Shown here one piece after another: positions 22,555 through 34,086 of a stretch of 64,000 nt of DNA. Made by a program: the position numbers and the translations under genes. The notes below the pieces were generated by a model that saw nothing but the letters and a program-made list of their open reading frames with translations, was not told where the DNA came from and did not search any database. The first letter of the stretch is position 1. Each line of letters starts with the position of its first letter. The stretch spans positions 7,186,438-7,250,437 of the forward strand of contig JAJEKV010000040.1 in NCBI GenBank assembly GCA_021234155.1, given 5' to 3'. The stretch comes from Isoetes taiwanensis. Lineage: Eukaryota > Streptophyta > Lycopodiopsida > Isoetales > Isoetaceae.

Positions 22555-22660
22555 TATAGGCATTTTTGGGTTGCCTCTAGGGGGGCAAACCCTTGTTTAT
22601 GTGGGTTTATAGCATATCCTGGGTATATGCTAAAATATACCCAGCATATGCTGGTGACTG
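22555..22660 (+). repeat. palindromic short repeat, copy 3 (inverted)
   Basis: TTTTTGGGTTGCCTCTAGGG, GGGCAAACCCTTGTTTATGT, then GGGTATATGCTAAAATATACCC. Opposite orientation to the copies at 10.49 and 13.92 kb. The TATATGCTAAAATATA stem and the GCCTCTAGGGGGGC stem are the two hairpins shared by all copies. Confidence 0.65.
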
Positions 22661-23333
22661 CTCCAAACCCATTATTTCCTGTAAACTCGCGGTCACTTGC
22701 GTTCTCGATCCCGGATGTTCCAACCGGGTAACTGGCATGGCAGATCGATGGCAGACCGAAGCTCAACTGATGAATAAGATTTGGACGACTTACATCCTCA
22801 TAAATGAGTTTCCTTGAAGAGGGATTTAGGAAACTTGATGATTTCTTTGCGTTTTCTGTTTTCCATTCTTGTAATTCGGTCGGGTCTTAAATGGTCTTTT
22901 TTGTTGCAAAATGGTTTGATGACTTGCAGCTGGGATGGACAGATCAAGCTGTGGAATAATGCGACCACGACAAGCATGAAGAGGTAATGGCACGATTCTT
23001 TGCATTCTATGTTGAGAAATTTAAAAGTTCGTGGCATTTGAGCATAAAAATCGTAGAAAATAGCCTTGCAACATGTCCAAGGGTTAAAAGGGTTCGGATA
23101 TAGCAATTTTGTCCAGAGCTTGATTTCCATCCATGTATGTTGAGTGCCTTTGTTTCTGGTTTTTTCCTTCCAAGTATTCTTCATATCTGAGCAACATTCG
23201 ACATACATTGTATCTCCATACTTGCAAAACACATCCATTTACTGCCTACCTAACTCAGAGGGTGGAGTTACATTGTTTGATTTTGAGACATGCTACAAAA
23301 TGCTTATTCTCATTATGTCAATTTCATTTGCAG
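22661..23333. other. no gene seen
   Basis: Open frames exist on both strands but show no motif. It may be intron or decayed gene sequence next to the WD40 fragment. Confidence 0.3.
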
Positions 23334-23557
23334 GTCTCTTATCTTGGAGTGTAAATAGTCACTATCTTCTCACTCGCAATGATAACATGCCAATGGCACT
23401 TTGGATATGGGACATTTCCAGGTTGGAGCTCGCTGCAATTTTGTCCAGGGCCTGCAACAATAAATTTCTTAGATGGGTCAAACTAAGCTCCGAAATAAGT
23501 GATGCAGCCGAAGCTACTTGCAAAAGTGAAGTTTGGCTCGGGGGTTTGTTACAATGA
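23334..23557 (+). pseudogene. WRAP73-like WD40 exon fragment
   Basis: After a TTTGCAG acceptor the frame reads LLSWSVNSHYLLTRNDNMP, MALWIWDISRLELAAIL. This matches the signature of WD-repeat protein WRAP73 (family text: SW..D..Y.ATRNDNMPNALWVWD...L), a microtubule-anchoring and spindle factor. Beyond about 23435 the match ends and the frame runs on 40 residues to a stop without recognisable WD40 sequence. Only part of one exon is present, so it is a stray piece, not a gene. Confidence 0.65.
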
Positions 23558-23559
23558 TT

Positions 23560-24100
23560 TTGCTTATCCTATGTCGTGCTGGGTATTTTATTCCATTGCC
23601 TGGGTTTGATCAGAATCTGATGCCCAAGGAATACCTAGACTTCTCCCATGGAACAATGGGTGAGATGTTCAATCTATTTTGTTGGTCTTGTAAATAGAAC
23701 TTGCTATCATAAGCTTCCTGCATTCTGCCATGTAAGAATCTTTCTTAAGTGAAATTGCCTGGGGTTTGATCCCAAAGAATACCTGTCTTCAGTTCTGGAA
23801 AAATAGGTATGGCATAGAAATTTAGCGAGCATATCGAGGAAGGCAAAATTGGCTCAATGCATGATGAAATAAAAGCTCAGGTGGATGTTATAATGGATAG
23901 TGAGGTTTCTGATCATGAGATAGTACCCAACAGAGGGGTAGAGTATACTGAAGAGTTACTAGCCAATGGAGAGTTGTCTTATAACAAGGCATATGAGCCT
24001 ATTGTTTGCTTTGAGCACCAGCTTCCAGTCATGAGGTGCAGTTGAATGTGCAGAATCAGGAAATCTATGCTTGCATTTGTTGTGGTTATCCCCCAAAAAA
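23560..24100 (+). other. coding-like stretch and short duplication
   Basis: TTGCCTGGGTTTGATC with GAATACCT (23597-23632) recurs at 23755-23790 (TTGCCTGGGGTTTGATCCCA, GAATACCTG). From 23857 an open frame of 62 residues (MHDEIKAQVDVIMD..) might be another exon fragment; I do not recognise it. Confidence 0.3.
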
Positions 24101-24139
24101 GGAAAGGCTTTTGTTGATTTACCAAATGATTGTTACACA

Positions 24140-24830
24140 TTCTCTAGAATCAAAGACATTACTTCACCTTCAGGGAGGAATATAGATGGTTCTTCTAGTT
24201 CTGTTAAACCTCGCCGTATTCCTTGTAGCCGTCGTCCTACTGTCCTACTGGATCTAATGTTGATGCAATGCCTGAGGATCCAAGTGGCTCAAGTGTTGAC
24301 GTTGTTGGTCCGCCTCCAACTGGTCTTGAGCAAGTTGATCTGCCTTGTCGTAGTGGCCTCCAAGATGCTGTTATTTTGAAGGCTAAACAGCTCAAGGACA
24401 CGTATTTTTCTGCAGATGTTGGCCTCGTTATAGGAGTTAGTGATAGCTTGTGCAAGCTTAAGGATCTTTGTGCAAAGTTGAATGCCAATGGCTTAGCAGA
24501 GGTGAAAGGCAAGGGAAAAGGAAAAGCAAGGACAATTCCTTTATCTCCTTCATGTGATGAGCATATAATTAGTGTGATATCTGATATACTTACTGAGCTG
24601 GGAAATGGTGATGGAGTATCTACATTTGAATTCGTTGGAAGTGGAGTTGTGGATGCACTTTTGAAGTTTCTCTCTTGTGGTGGTGTGTCTAAAGGCAATG
24701 CATCAGAAAATGTTACGTTCAGGTTACGGCAGCAAGTCTTCAAATGCTTTTTGGAGCTGTCTCTTCCGCATCCACTAGGGGTGCAATTTGTAGTCGCAGA
24801 TATAGGTACTAGTTCTAAGTCACTCTAGAA
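24140..24830 (+). pseudogene. UPL3-like HECT ubiquitin ligase fragment
   Basis: The plus-strand frame from about 24245 to 24780 reads LKAKQLKDTYFSADVGLVIG, GVSDSLCKLKDLCAKLNA, a basic KGKGKGKAR linker, and GDGVSTFEFVGSGVVDALLK, LSCGG, LRQQVFKCFLELSLPHPLG. This corresponds to the middle of plant UPL3/KAKTUS-type E3 ligases, between the N-terminal ARM repeats and the HECT domain. A serine-rich part (SSSSVKPRRIPCSRRPT) lies just upstream after a frameshift. The HECT catalytic cysteine domain is absent, and the frame ends at 24828. It is an isolated exon-sized fragment beside the WRAP73 piece. Confidence 0.7.
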
Positions 24831-25490
24831 TCACAGTATTCTTGAATTGTTATACATAAGTTCTGATCAAATCCTAGTACAAGTCTTCTAGTGGTGGGCC
24901 AAGTCCCCTTTGGTTTTCACATATGTAATTGTTTTTTGCAAATCAATGTTTCCCTCATCTCCTGAAATGTATGGCTTCAAGCGGTGTGGATCTTGGTTTC
25001 ATTTTATCCTCGCAAATCACAATCATGTTTTACATTTTAATGGCTTTACCTTGTTTTTCATGCATCTATTTAGTCCAGTCTATGATCTTGCATTTTGAGG
25101 ATCTTGTATTCCTTGTTCTGGCTTTTTATCATGGCAACTCTACAGGCATGTCAAAGAAAAATGTCTTGCATTTCTAAAGTACTCTTTTCTTCATTTATTT
25201 TAGCTTCCCTACTGATTTCCTACTTGAGTCAATTATGTTTCATTCCATCTGTCCAACTATAAAATGTCGCAGTTCATTGTACGTCCATGTCCTATGCTGT
25301 TTTTTTTGTATATATCCATTTACATTTACCACATATGAGAAGACTTACACCTTAGTTTTTTCAAGGTGTATCGTCTTCATCAGCTTAGCAAGGCAGCGCA
25401 ACTAGTAGCAGGTCTTATGTACTCCATGAAGCGTGTAGAGACTACTGCTTAAACCATGGCAGTTAGTGGTGCTTTGCAAATGTTATTAAC
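24831..25490. other. left flank of the CACTA element, no gene seen
   Basis: AT-rich sequence. A short coding-like phrase follows a TTTTTTCAAG at 25355-25450 (YRLHQLSKAAQLVAGLMYSM), perhaps another exon fragment, low confidence. Confidence 0.3.
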
Positions 25491-25493
25491 AGT

Positions 25494-26032
25494 CACTACA
25501 AAACCAAAGCCCTGTTACGACGTCTATTACGACGTCCAGACGTCGTTTGCACGTCGCTGATCGACGTCAAAACGTCGATAAACGACGTCTATTTCGACGT
25601 CGGAGCGTCGATAGCGGCGTTTATCGCGTCGCTATACTCTGGCTGGTCGCAACGCTGGGCGTCTTTAAGCGACGACTTGGCGCCGATTCAACGTCGTTCG
25701 CGTGCGTAAAATTGACCAGCGGCCTTCTTTGCCAGAGTGAGCCCGGCCTTGTGCATTTGGCGTGGCGTGATGACCCGGCAACGTCGTTCAACGGCCGAAA
25801 AAAGTACGCGTCATCATGTCCGGCCAGTGGCGTTGTTACCCGGTACAGAAGGCGGGAGGCTTTACCCGCGTGTGAACGTCGTTCAGCGGCGTTTCTTTGG
25901 GCGTGGTTGTCACCAATACAGCTGCGTGGAAAGTCGCTTCATTGCTGGCGGCGGGCGCCCTTGAACAAACGCCGTTTAACGGCCACCGGCGCGACCACGC
26001 GGAACAACGTCGTTCAACGGCGATAAGGAATT
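25494..26032 (+). repeat. left terminal and subterminal repeats of the CACTA element
   Basis: Begins CACTACAAAACC. Then come many copies of ACGACGTC / GACGTCG, including four in the first 100 bp, and GTCGTTCAACGGC-type units at about 25782, 25877 and 26010. Such subterminal motifs bind the TNPA protein in known elements. An abrupt switch to AT-rich DNA occurs at about 26030. Confidence 0.7.
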
Positions 26033-26461
26033 TTGATAAAAAATATTTATTTATATTATTCAATATGATTTAACGGGACAGTTAATATTCATATTCAAAA
26101 TTAACAAATATTTAATATAAATAAATATTTAGTAATATTTATTAATATTAATATTATCAATAATATTAATAGTATTAATAAATATTAAATATGAACAAAA
26201 TAAATCGAGAATAAATATTTAAAAATTTAAAAATTCGAAAAATAGAAACAAATATTGATTAAATTATATTAATGGTAGATAAGCATTATTGTTTAATATG
26301 TAATTAAATGTTTAATAAATCTAAGAATAAAAAATAGAATCGAGCATAAAATTAACATAACAAAAAATCACAAATAATAAGAACAAAGCATAAAAATTTA
26401 AATTGAATTCAATTAATATATTTCACAATGTAATTTGCACATTATAAAATATATTAAGTCT
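26033..26461. other. AT-rich spacer
   Basis: Very AT-rich, with AATATT/TAATAT motifs, between the subterminal repeats and the terminal exon of the TNPA-like gene. It could hold that gene's 3' UTR. Confidence 0.4.
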
Positions 26462-27390
26462 TTAGTTGTTGCTCTCTTCTTCTTCTTCTTCATTGGCTTC
26501 GTCTTCATTTACCTGCATTATATTGTATCGCAACAATTAGTTCATTGTAGTCACAAATAATTATCTAATGAATGATACACACTTCATCCCCTTTCACGCC
26601 ATTAGCGATGCACGCGATGGCCGCATGGCGCCTTGTTTGAAGGCCCTTTGGCGTTCATCTTTAGCGGTAGGGCGACCCGACCAAATGGCGCCTATTGAGA
26701 ATGAGCACCAAAACTAATGTTAGTGTTCAACTCGAGAACCTACATTATAAACCAAATTTATACTTACAAATAGCTTATCCAGAAAGCCATAACCGCCAGA
26801 CCCAGTCTTATTGGCACTATGGCTGCCACTTGCTTCGTCGTACCTCGCATCCAGCGTTGCCTTTGTTCTAGCTTCCCCTTTCTTTGATAATATGTTGGCC
26901 TTCAAACACTACAATGCAATATAAGGACTTAGTCCACATGGCATCATCTAATTATACGACTCATGGGAGAGATGATGTACTTGAAATGCCTCATTAGTCA
27001 ACCAGATAGGCTATGCCACTTCCTCTATCGAGACTCCTGTAGCTTTGGCAAGAGCCTTCAGCTGCTTCTTCTGATTACCTCTGCAAAATATAAATAAAAT
27101 ATGAGTACAATGAGGTTATAATGAAGAACGAAAGAGCCTAATACCTGGTGGCTTTAACATGTTTACCCTGCTTTGAACAAACCTCCCTCCATGAGATCTC
27201 TCCTGACTTGAGCTCGGGATATTCTGCTTCTAAAAGCTCCTTGATCCTCTCTTTTTCCTCATCATAGGCTCCCGAGTTCCATTCACCCTTGTGGACGTTA
27301 TGGCAAACGCTATTTGTGACACTATTAGCCATCTTCCAAAAATTGTCGCCATCTGCAGCGGTCTTTGTGGTAGCGACAACTTCTTGCTAC
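26462..27390 (-). CDS. TNPA-like CACTA accessory gene, decayed
   Basis: Minus-strand exons fit together well. 27145 to about 27386 ends FWKMANSVTNSV.., GEISWREVCSKQGKHVKATR with a GTATTA donor. 26981-27080 gives RGNQKKQLKALAKATGVSIE and, after one stop, PIWLTNEAFQ. 26768-26908 (exactly 47 codons) gives CLKANILSKKGEARTKATLD and ends with a GTAAGT donor. Then comes about 26590-26691, and last 26462-26512, an acidic tail (NEDEANEEEEEESNN) and stop. The layout of small exons, basic middle and acidic tail resembles plant En/Spm accessory proteins (Transposase_24 type), which bind subterminal repeats. One internal stop and one frameshift suggest decay. Function is inferred from position and general likeness. 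Confidence 0.55.
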
Positions 27391-29760
27391 TACACTCAAC
27401 ATCGACTAACATATGAATATGTGTTAGTGAACAAAAAAGGCATAATTCAAGATGAACTCACTCATATTGAAAGAGATGCCTTCGTGGAGGTGGTGCGAGG
27501 TGGTGCCGATCTTTAAGAGCTTGAAGAGGAATTGCGTCCACTCCGACGTAAGCGGCGACGGTCGGCTCCCTTCGTGGGGTTCATTCTCCTCGTGCTTGGG
27601 AGCGGGCCCAAGATTGAATTCGAAGGAGTGTATGAGCTATGGCGTGGAGGGTCATGGGCCGGAACCCTCCGCCTACTTTGTTCAACGACACTGTGGCGCA
27701 ATCTCCATCCATTGCGGGCGACATCCCAATTGCAAGGCATTCCACCTATCTTGGGGTTATCGCCCTCGTTGATATCTCGGAGTTCCACGCTCTTCGTCTT
27801 TCTGGCGGATGCGAGGTCCTTTTCCGATCTCTTCGGGGTGGTGGTGGTGAGAAGAAGATCCGCCCATAACCACGACGGCGAACATTATGCATAGAAAAGA
27901 AGGGGCCAAACCGCATTTACACGCTACATTTAAAAACATTAGAACGTTAAAAATAAATGGTTAACTTACATTTTATCCTAGAAAAAATCCATACCAAATC
28001 CACACAATGGTGGAGGTGGCGGTGGTGGCGAGCTAAACCCGAAGCGACCAACCGCCTCTTAAAGGCCTTTTTGCGGGTTTAGGGCTGTCAATAAGGCTAC
28101 CAAGCCCGCGAGAAGTAAAGTTGTGAACAATAGATATGCCATCGCGTCGCATCCCATAGGTTTTGGACATGTGCAAAAAACTTACAAGTTATTTATATGG
28201 AGTGCGATGAATAACATAGTAGGAAAGCAACAAATGTTAGCAACATGGGAAGTTCATTACAAAACATTGGGATTTGAATAATTAAAAGTGTCTTTATATA
28301 TTTGGTTATTAGACAATTAAAAAAATTTAATACTCTTAAACATGGCAAGATATACAATATTGTATTCATTATTTGAGTTGTGACAACAACAATTTTGACA
28401 TCTCAAGGCATCCATGCACTTCATGTGTCGTCTTTGTCTCACAACCATGGTAGAAGATATTCCAACACTTTGTAAGGCTTTAACAACTTCGAGGAAGTTT
28501 TGGGTCGTGATGAGAATACGTCTTTCGCGTAGGCACATCATTCTTGTTTTTGCTCCTCCAACTTGTCAAGGCGTCGTTGGTACATATGGGTTGGATTAAT
28601 CCATTGGGCATTGTTGTTATTATTAAACCACTCCATTCGTCGCATAGCTTGCACGAAATCCGGAAGCATCTCATAAATATATCCCAATGCATAGACATCA
28701 TGAATTTCGTGTCCCCATACACGATCATCATCCTTGATTTCTCAAACACGGTTTCCTCTAACCATGGATATTTTGCTTGTCCATCCGAAAAGTAAGTACC
28801 GACACTTCAACAAGGGGGGCGGCTCTTTGGCGTAAAATGAATTGCATTGTCCCAATCACCAATGGCCACCCACACATTTTGGTACTCATCATCAAAATGT
28901 AATTTGACTCTCTTGCAATTAAGCTTTGTGTGAGTGAAGTGGCCTTTGTGGATCTCAACGACACCTTACGCTAGGGCAAGAGCTATCTACGGAACATCTT
29001 GATATACAACTTCGCATTTTGCTCCTAAGTTGCGCCTATGTGTTTGTCGGGTTCTTCTTTGGCTCTAGCAATTGCATTTGACCATCTTCTAAAAGCGTGA
29101 CAAGTTATTAGGTAAATAGTCAAACAAGTGTGCAAGTGTCTCTCCATTCATGAAAGGTAGAATCACCATTGGCCCTATGGTATCCCCACTAGAGCTAGCA
29201 ACTTCATATGCAAGTCCAATGGATGTAGCCAAAGCGGGATCTGCGGGCTCTTGAAGCGTATGTATCTTTGAGCCATCTCATGCGTCTACGCCCTATCTTT
29301 GCCCTTGAAAACCCATCCCTTTGTATAGCTCATCATCTTGGAAGTGTTGTGTTCCGTTGATCTTGATTTGACGATCGCGATGTGTTGGTTTCTCCTCAAT
29401 AAAAGTATCACATCCACGGCCTCACGGGCATGGGATCAACAAAGATTGATGTGTTCATGTGATTCTCCAAAGAAAAGTGGGCCTTGCTAGGCCCCGCTCC
29501 ACTAGAGCTTCCCCCGATGCAAAGCATTTTTAATTACCTCCAACCGGCGTGCATTGAGATCCGCAATGATGTTCTTGTGATCCAAACGCCGCTTCTTTGA
29601 GGAATTCCATGAAGCTACCCATTCCTTGACACGAGCCTCGGCATTGGTACTTTTAAGCTGCTGCAGATAATGCTTCAAACATGTCTTCAGTTCATCCATG
29701 GGGTTTCCAATCATTGGCTTTACATGTGTGTCAAGGAGAGAAGTCAACATTTCTTCTTGA
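27391..29760 (-). pseudogene. coding-like remnants of unknown family inside the CACTA element
   Basis: Minus-strand blocks at 29505-29750 (VKPMIGNPMDELKTCLKHYL, RLDHKNIIADLNARRLEVIK), 28840-28990 (VEIHKGHFTHTKLNCK, VWVAIGDWDNAIHF) and 28480-28780 (FSDGQAKYPWLEETVFEKSR) look coding but are separated by stops. They could be the 5' exons of the TNPA-like gene or a third gene. 27500-27900 is GC-richer with a proline/arginine-rich frame on minus (RRRVPAHDPPRHSSYTPSNS). I do not recognise any of them. Confidence 0.35.
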
Positions 29761-30255
29761 CACGGCCATTTTGTGCTAACTCAAATTGGCACTTCCTTTT
29801 CACTGCCCGACAAAATGGTATGGTCGACCGTTGACCAGTTTGCATCTCCCGGTCGGGACTTTTCGTTAGCACATATCTCATTTATGACCATCGTCTAATC
29901 TCACTAATCATTAGTATCTTCTTCACAATTAGGGCCATACCTACAAACCAATTTAGATTCATTAATCTTGCTTTGTGACTTTTTCAAACCTTCATTATGA
30001 ATCTTTACCTACTTTCTTAAGAGTTAGTTTCCCTTTTAATTTTTTTTTTTAAAACCAACTATTTAAATTTTTTCTTGCTCTTAACCACTCCACATCAGTG
30101 TTTCTTTGACATCCCTAACATCTTTAAAAAACAACATTCTTAACTAGAAACCCGAAAATCAATAATGCAATTTTTTTCAAAAACCCCGCCCTTGTCCAAT
30201 CCTCAGTAAAGATTTCTATTTATTGATATATTAATAAAAAAAATAAACAAGAGTA
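29761..30255. other. no gene seen
   Basis: AT-rich, with T/A runs near 30035-30060; nothing identified. Confidence 0.35.
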
Positions 30256-30592
30256 GGCGGTGAGCTTGGACCCGGAACACCTAGTCTTCTCTACTCAAGG
30301 CGGAGCCGACCATGCCCTTGTCCAAGTCTCCCCAAATTTTTCTAAACTAAATACATTAATCAATAAAATTACAAGAGTAACGGTGAGCTTGGACCCAGGA
30401 ACACCTAGTCTTCTCCACTCAAGCTTGAGCCGACCATGCCCTTGTCCAAGTCTCCCCAATTTTTCTAAACTAAATACATTAATCAATAAAATTACAAGAG
30501 TAAACGGTGAGCTTGGACCCGGAACACCTAGTCTTCTCCACTCAAGGAGGAGCCGACCATGCCCTTGTCCAAGTCTCCCAAAGTTTTTTTAA
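30256..30592 (+). repeat. 123-bp minisatellite, left copy set
   Basis: GGTGAGCTTGGACCC starts units at 30259, 30382 and 30506, giving about 2.7 copies of a 123-124 bp unit over 95 percent alike. Each unit contains CACCTAGTCTTCTC and GAGCCGACCATGCCCTTGTC. A diverged set with the same period lies at 53.87-54.07 kb. Confidence 0.9.
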
Positions 30593-30899
30593 CCTAAATA
30601 AAACATTAAAATTTTATTCTCCTACTCAAACTCAAATTCTTACCTAGAATGTCTTCGAAGTCATAGAAAAATCGATTTCCAAGAGCTTAATGATTTTGTT
30701 ATTAGTGTACATGCAAAAAAATAAAGGCATTCAATAATTAGAAAACTTACATAAATAAAGAAATAAATAAAAAAAAAAAAAAAAAAGACGATTCACGTTG
30801 AAAAGATCATTGACATTAAAACTATTTACATTGTTAATTAAAAAGAACTATATATTGACATGTAAAAAATGAAAATAAAAAAAAAAAAGGAAGAACATA

Positions 30900-30995
30900 A
30901 AAAGAAGGGGCCTCGTCTTTCAACGACGTCCCCTTCTTGTAATAAAAAATAGAGGAAGAATGGGCCTCGTCTTTCAACGACGTCCTTCTTCCATG
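30900..30995 (+). repeat. short duplication with CACTA-like hexamer
   Basis: GGGCCTCGTCTTTCAACGAC GTCC occurs at 30908 and 30961. Each copy ends in the ACGACGTC motif seen in the subterminal repeats. Confidence 0.7.
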
Positions 30996-31005
30996 GAAAA
31001 AAAAT

Positions 31006-31084
31006 AGAAGAGGAAGAAGAAGAAGAAGAAGAAGAAGAAGAAGAAGAAGAAGAAGAAGAAGAAGAAGAAGAAGAAGAAGAAGAG
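31006..31084 (+). repeat. (GAA)n tract, about 25 units
   Basis: Uninterrupted AGA/GAA triplet run after a purine-rich lead-in. Confidence 0.95.
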
Positions 31085-33850
31085 AATATTCTCTTTGAAT
31101 CTTTGAATCATTGCGGAAGAAAAGGTTGTAAGGAATTTGTTGCCCAAATATCTAAAAGAAAGTCTATTCTTGTGTTACTTCAATATCATTACTTGGTATT
31201 ACATTGGAGAAAAGATGGCTCTATGTCCTTGCAAGTGGATCCTTTGTTGTTGTACACATTAGGGAGAACATTGTACCATTATGGGTAAAGTGGCCTTTGG
31301 GTTATACATAGACCACATTTAGCTGCTATTAAATGCTTAAAACTACCTTACCTTGGAAAAAGCAATCCTTCTACCTTAATTGGGTAGGCATTTAACATTT
31401 GAATTTGACCATTCTAAAGATGGATAACTATAAAAGCATTTTAATGGTTGAAAAGACGTTTTTGTATTTTACACTATAAGTGCTATGTGCAAATGACATT
31501 TGATAAAGGTCTATTTGGAATTTTGGCTCTTGAATGGTTGCCATGCAAGTATGGAAACATATCCTAGACTATAATGCAAGATAAAAACACGAAGACTTGT
31601 AATGTTTTTGGTATTTAGAAGTTGTACATGTGGACCTAAAGGAAAAAGCGTTACTTTTTTATGTCTTTCAATAGCTTTTTGCAAAAACTTATTCACATGC
31701 TTACGGCATGGGGACCTAAAAGAAAAAGTGTCTTTTTTATGGCTTTCAATAGCTTTTGCAAAAACTTATTCACATGCTTACGGTTTGGTCCATGGAGGCC
31801 GATGCTTTTGAAAATATAATGGTTGGATCTAACACAAAAGAAAAAGGTCCTTTTGTTTCGTCAAAATATATTTTTGGATAAAATGAGTTAGGGCTCTCAG
31901 AGGTGCTGTGGCGCCAAAATGGTCGCCGAAAGGGCAAAGTCTTTTTTGCTGGAAACCAGCTGTAAGAGAGAGATCGATCTGCACTAAGAAGGCCAATATC
32001 ATGCCAACATGCCGAATTTTTCGCCAAGTGTATGGTTCATGGGAAGATCTGGCTATAAAATACAGCTATGTGGAGTCGCCTCCTGCAAAATATGGCCTGC
32101 AAAATTTCGTTTTGCCTTATAAGGCTCTACCAAGGTATTACATGCATCTTTCGAATCTGAGTTAAAGACATGTTTTTTGCCGAAATGGCCTGCTTATGTA
32201 GAGCATGATAAGATTTTCTAGACAGATTCGACCACCTAAAATATGGAGCTCTATACTTTGTGGTTGATAGCTCTAGAATACATACAATGCTGCCTTGATG
32301 CTGGAATAAAGCAGCTATATTAAGACAGAGCAAAAAAGGTATTTTGTGTTGTATGCTATAGACATTCATTACGTTATTTATTGCTGTAAGTGGGATCATA
32401 CTGTGGCATAGCAGGGTTTCAGAAACATTCCTTGCTTATTTAATGTTTGTTTGCCTTATTATGGAGATCAAAATGCAGTTTGTTTAGTGACCACAGATTT
32501 CATTATTCCAAGTATTGTGGTTCTTAGCTGCTATAGTCATTCACGGCACTATGTATTTTCTCAGATTGCCTTGATTGTTGGTCAGAGCAATGCGATACAT
32601 TATTTTTCAAGATCTAGTTATTGCTTCTGGGAGCCTACTAGATACCATTTGTGGATATAATCTATCCAACGTATGAAGTTCAAATCGAAGCATTTTGGAT
32701 TGAAAGATGGCGCATACAACTAAAGACATGTCATATCAGGTTTGAGGTTGAATGCTTCAAATATTTTTTGCATAAGATGGTGAACAATATAAGCTCGTAG
32801 TGTTTTGAATATGCTTTCAAGGTTGGAAAAGTTTTATGTTAGAGCTGGTTACACATAAAAATGGGATTGTATTGGGGAATATTAATATTGCTGGTAACAT
32901 TTATACTATCATTGATGCACTTATACTTTTAATGGATAAAATAGTCTTCTATGGCAAAGGAGATACAAAATGAAATACATTGGTTTGGTTGGAAAATTAT
33001 ATGTTTCTTAAAGAGTGTAGTGGAGGAAATGATCAGGTTTAAAACTGTGAAAGAAAAGCTGAAGGTTTATCATGTTTAAAGCTGTATGTTTATCATGTTT
33101 AAAGCTGAAAGGAAATTATCACGCTATAGAATTGATCCTCAACATGACCAGCTAGATCTGGGACTAAGAAATTAGTTCTCGTCTAATGGTTATTCTTGAG
33201 ACCAAATAAGAAGTCTATAATGCTGAAAACGTTAATATTCCAGTATCCTTTCTTGTTAAATGTCACCTCAGGGCAAAAGGATACAATTGGTGATCAGTGA
33301 TAAACTGAGAGACCCAATGTACCTTTTGGCCCTTGCACATTTACCATTATAATGCTAATTGTGTATTGATTGGCTGCAGGTACGGGTTCTCTCCTCCAAT
33401 TGTCTCTATTTTGCTGTTAGAGTTGGCGTTAACGTGGAAATGGAATAACTGGATGCGTAAGAGATGCAATAAGTTGCACTTTGATAAAGACAGAGATAAG
33501 ATATATGAATACATACTATATAAGAATGTTATTGAATGCTCTATATTTTGTACGTATGGCACTTCATACTCACACTTTGAGAATACATAATGCGTTTTAA
33601 GTTAAACACATTGTATACTTTATACTCTAAAATTTGAGATTTATACTTTACACGTTAAATTTGAGATTTACACTTTATGGAATTTGTTTTTTGAATCCAG
33701 GAATTTGTATGGGCTAATGGTTTGGAGAGTGCCTGATGTGGCCTGGTTTAAAAACCAGGGTGGATATTTGGAAATATGATCTTGCCTTGAACAAGGTTCT
33801 TTTAAAGTAATTGTACTTTAATTGTGACTGTAGTCCTGGTAAGAACATGT
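31085..33850. other. AT-rich interior of the CACTA element, no gene seen
   Basis: Includes a direct duplication at 31672-31700 and 31740-31780 (TTTCAATAGCTTTTTGCAAA / CTTATTCACATGCTTACGG) with period about 70 bp. No coding motif was recognised. Confidence 0.35.
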
Positions 33851-33852
33851 AC

Positions 33853-34086
33853 GAAGAAGAAGAAGAAGAAGAAGAAGAAGAAGAAGAAGAAGAAGAAGAA
33901 GAAGAAGAAGAAGAAGAAGAAGAAGAAGAAGAAGAAGAAGAAGAAGAAGAAGAAGAAGAAGAAGAAGAAGAAGAAGAAGAAGAAGAAGAAGAAGAAGAAG
34001 AAGAAGAAGAAGAAGAAGAAGAAGAAGAAGAAGAAGAAGAAGAAGAAGAAGAAGAAGAAGAAGAAGAAGAAGAAGAAGAAGAAGAT
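33853..34086 (+). repeat. (GAA)n tract, about 78 units
   Basis: About 234 bp of pure GAA repeat with no interruption, followed by a purine-rich strand to about 34330. Long GAA/TTC tracts can form triplex (H-DNA) structures. Confidence 0.97.
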
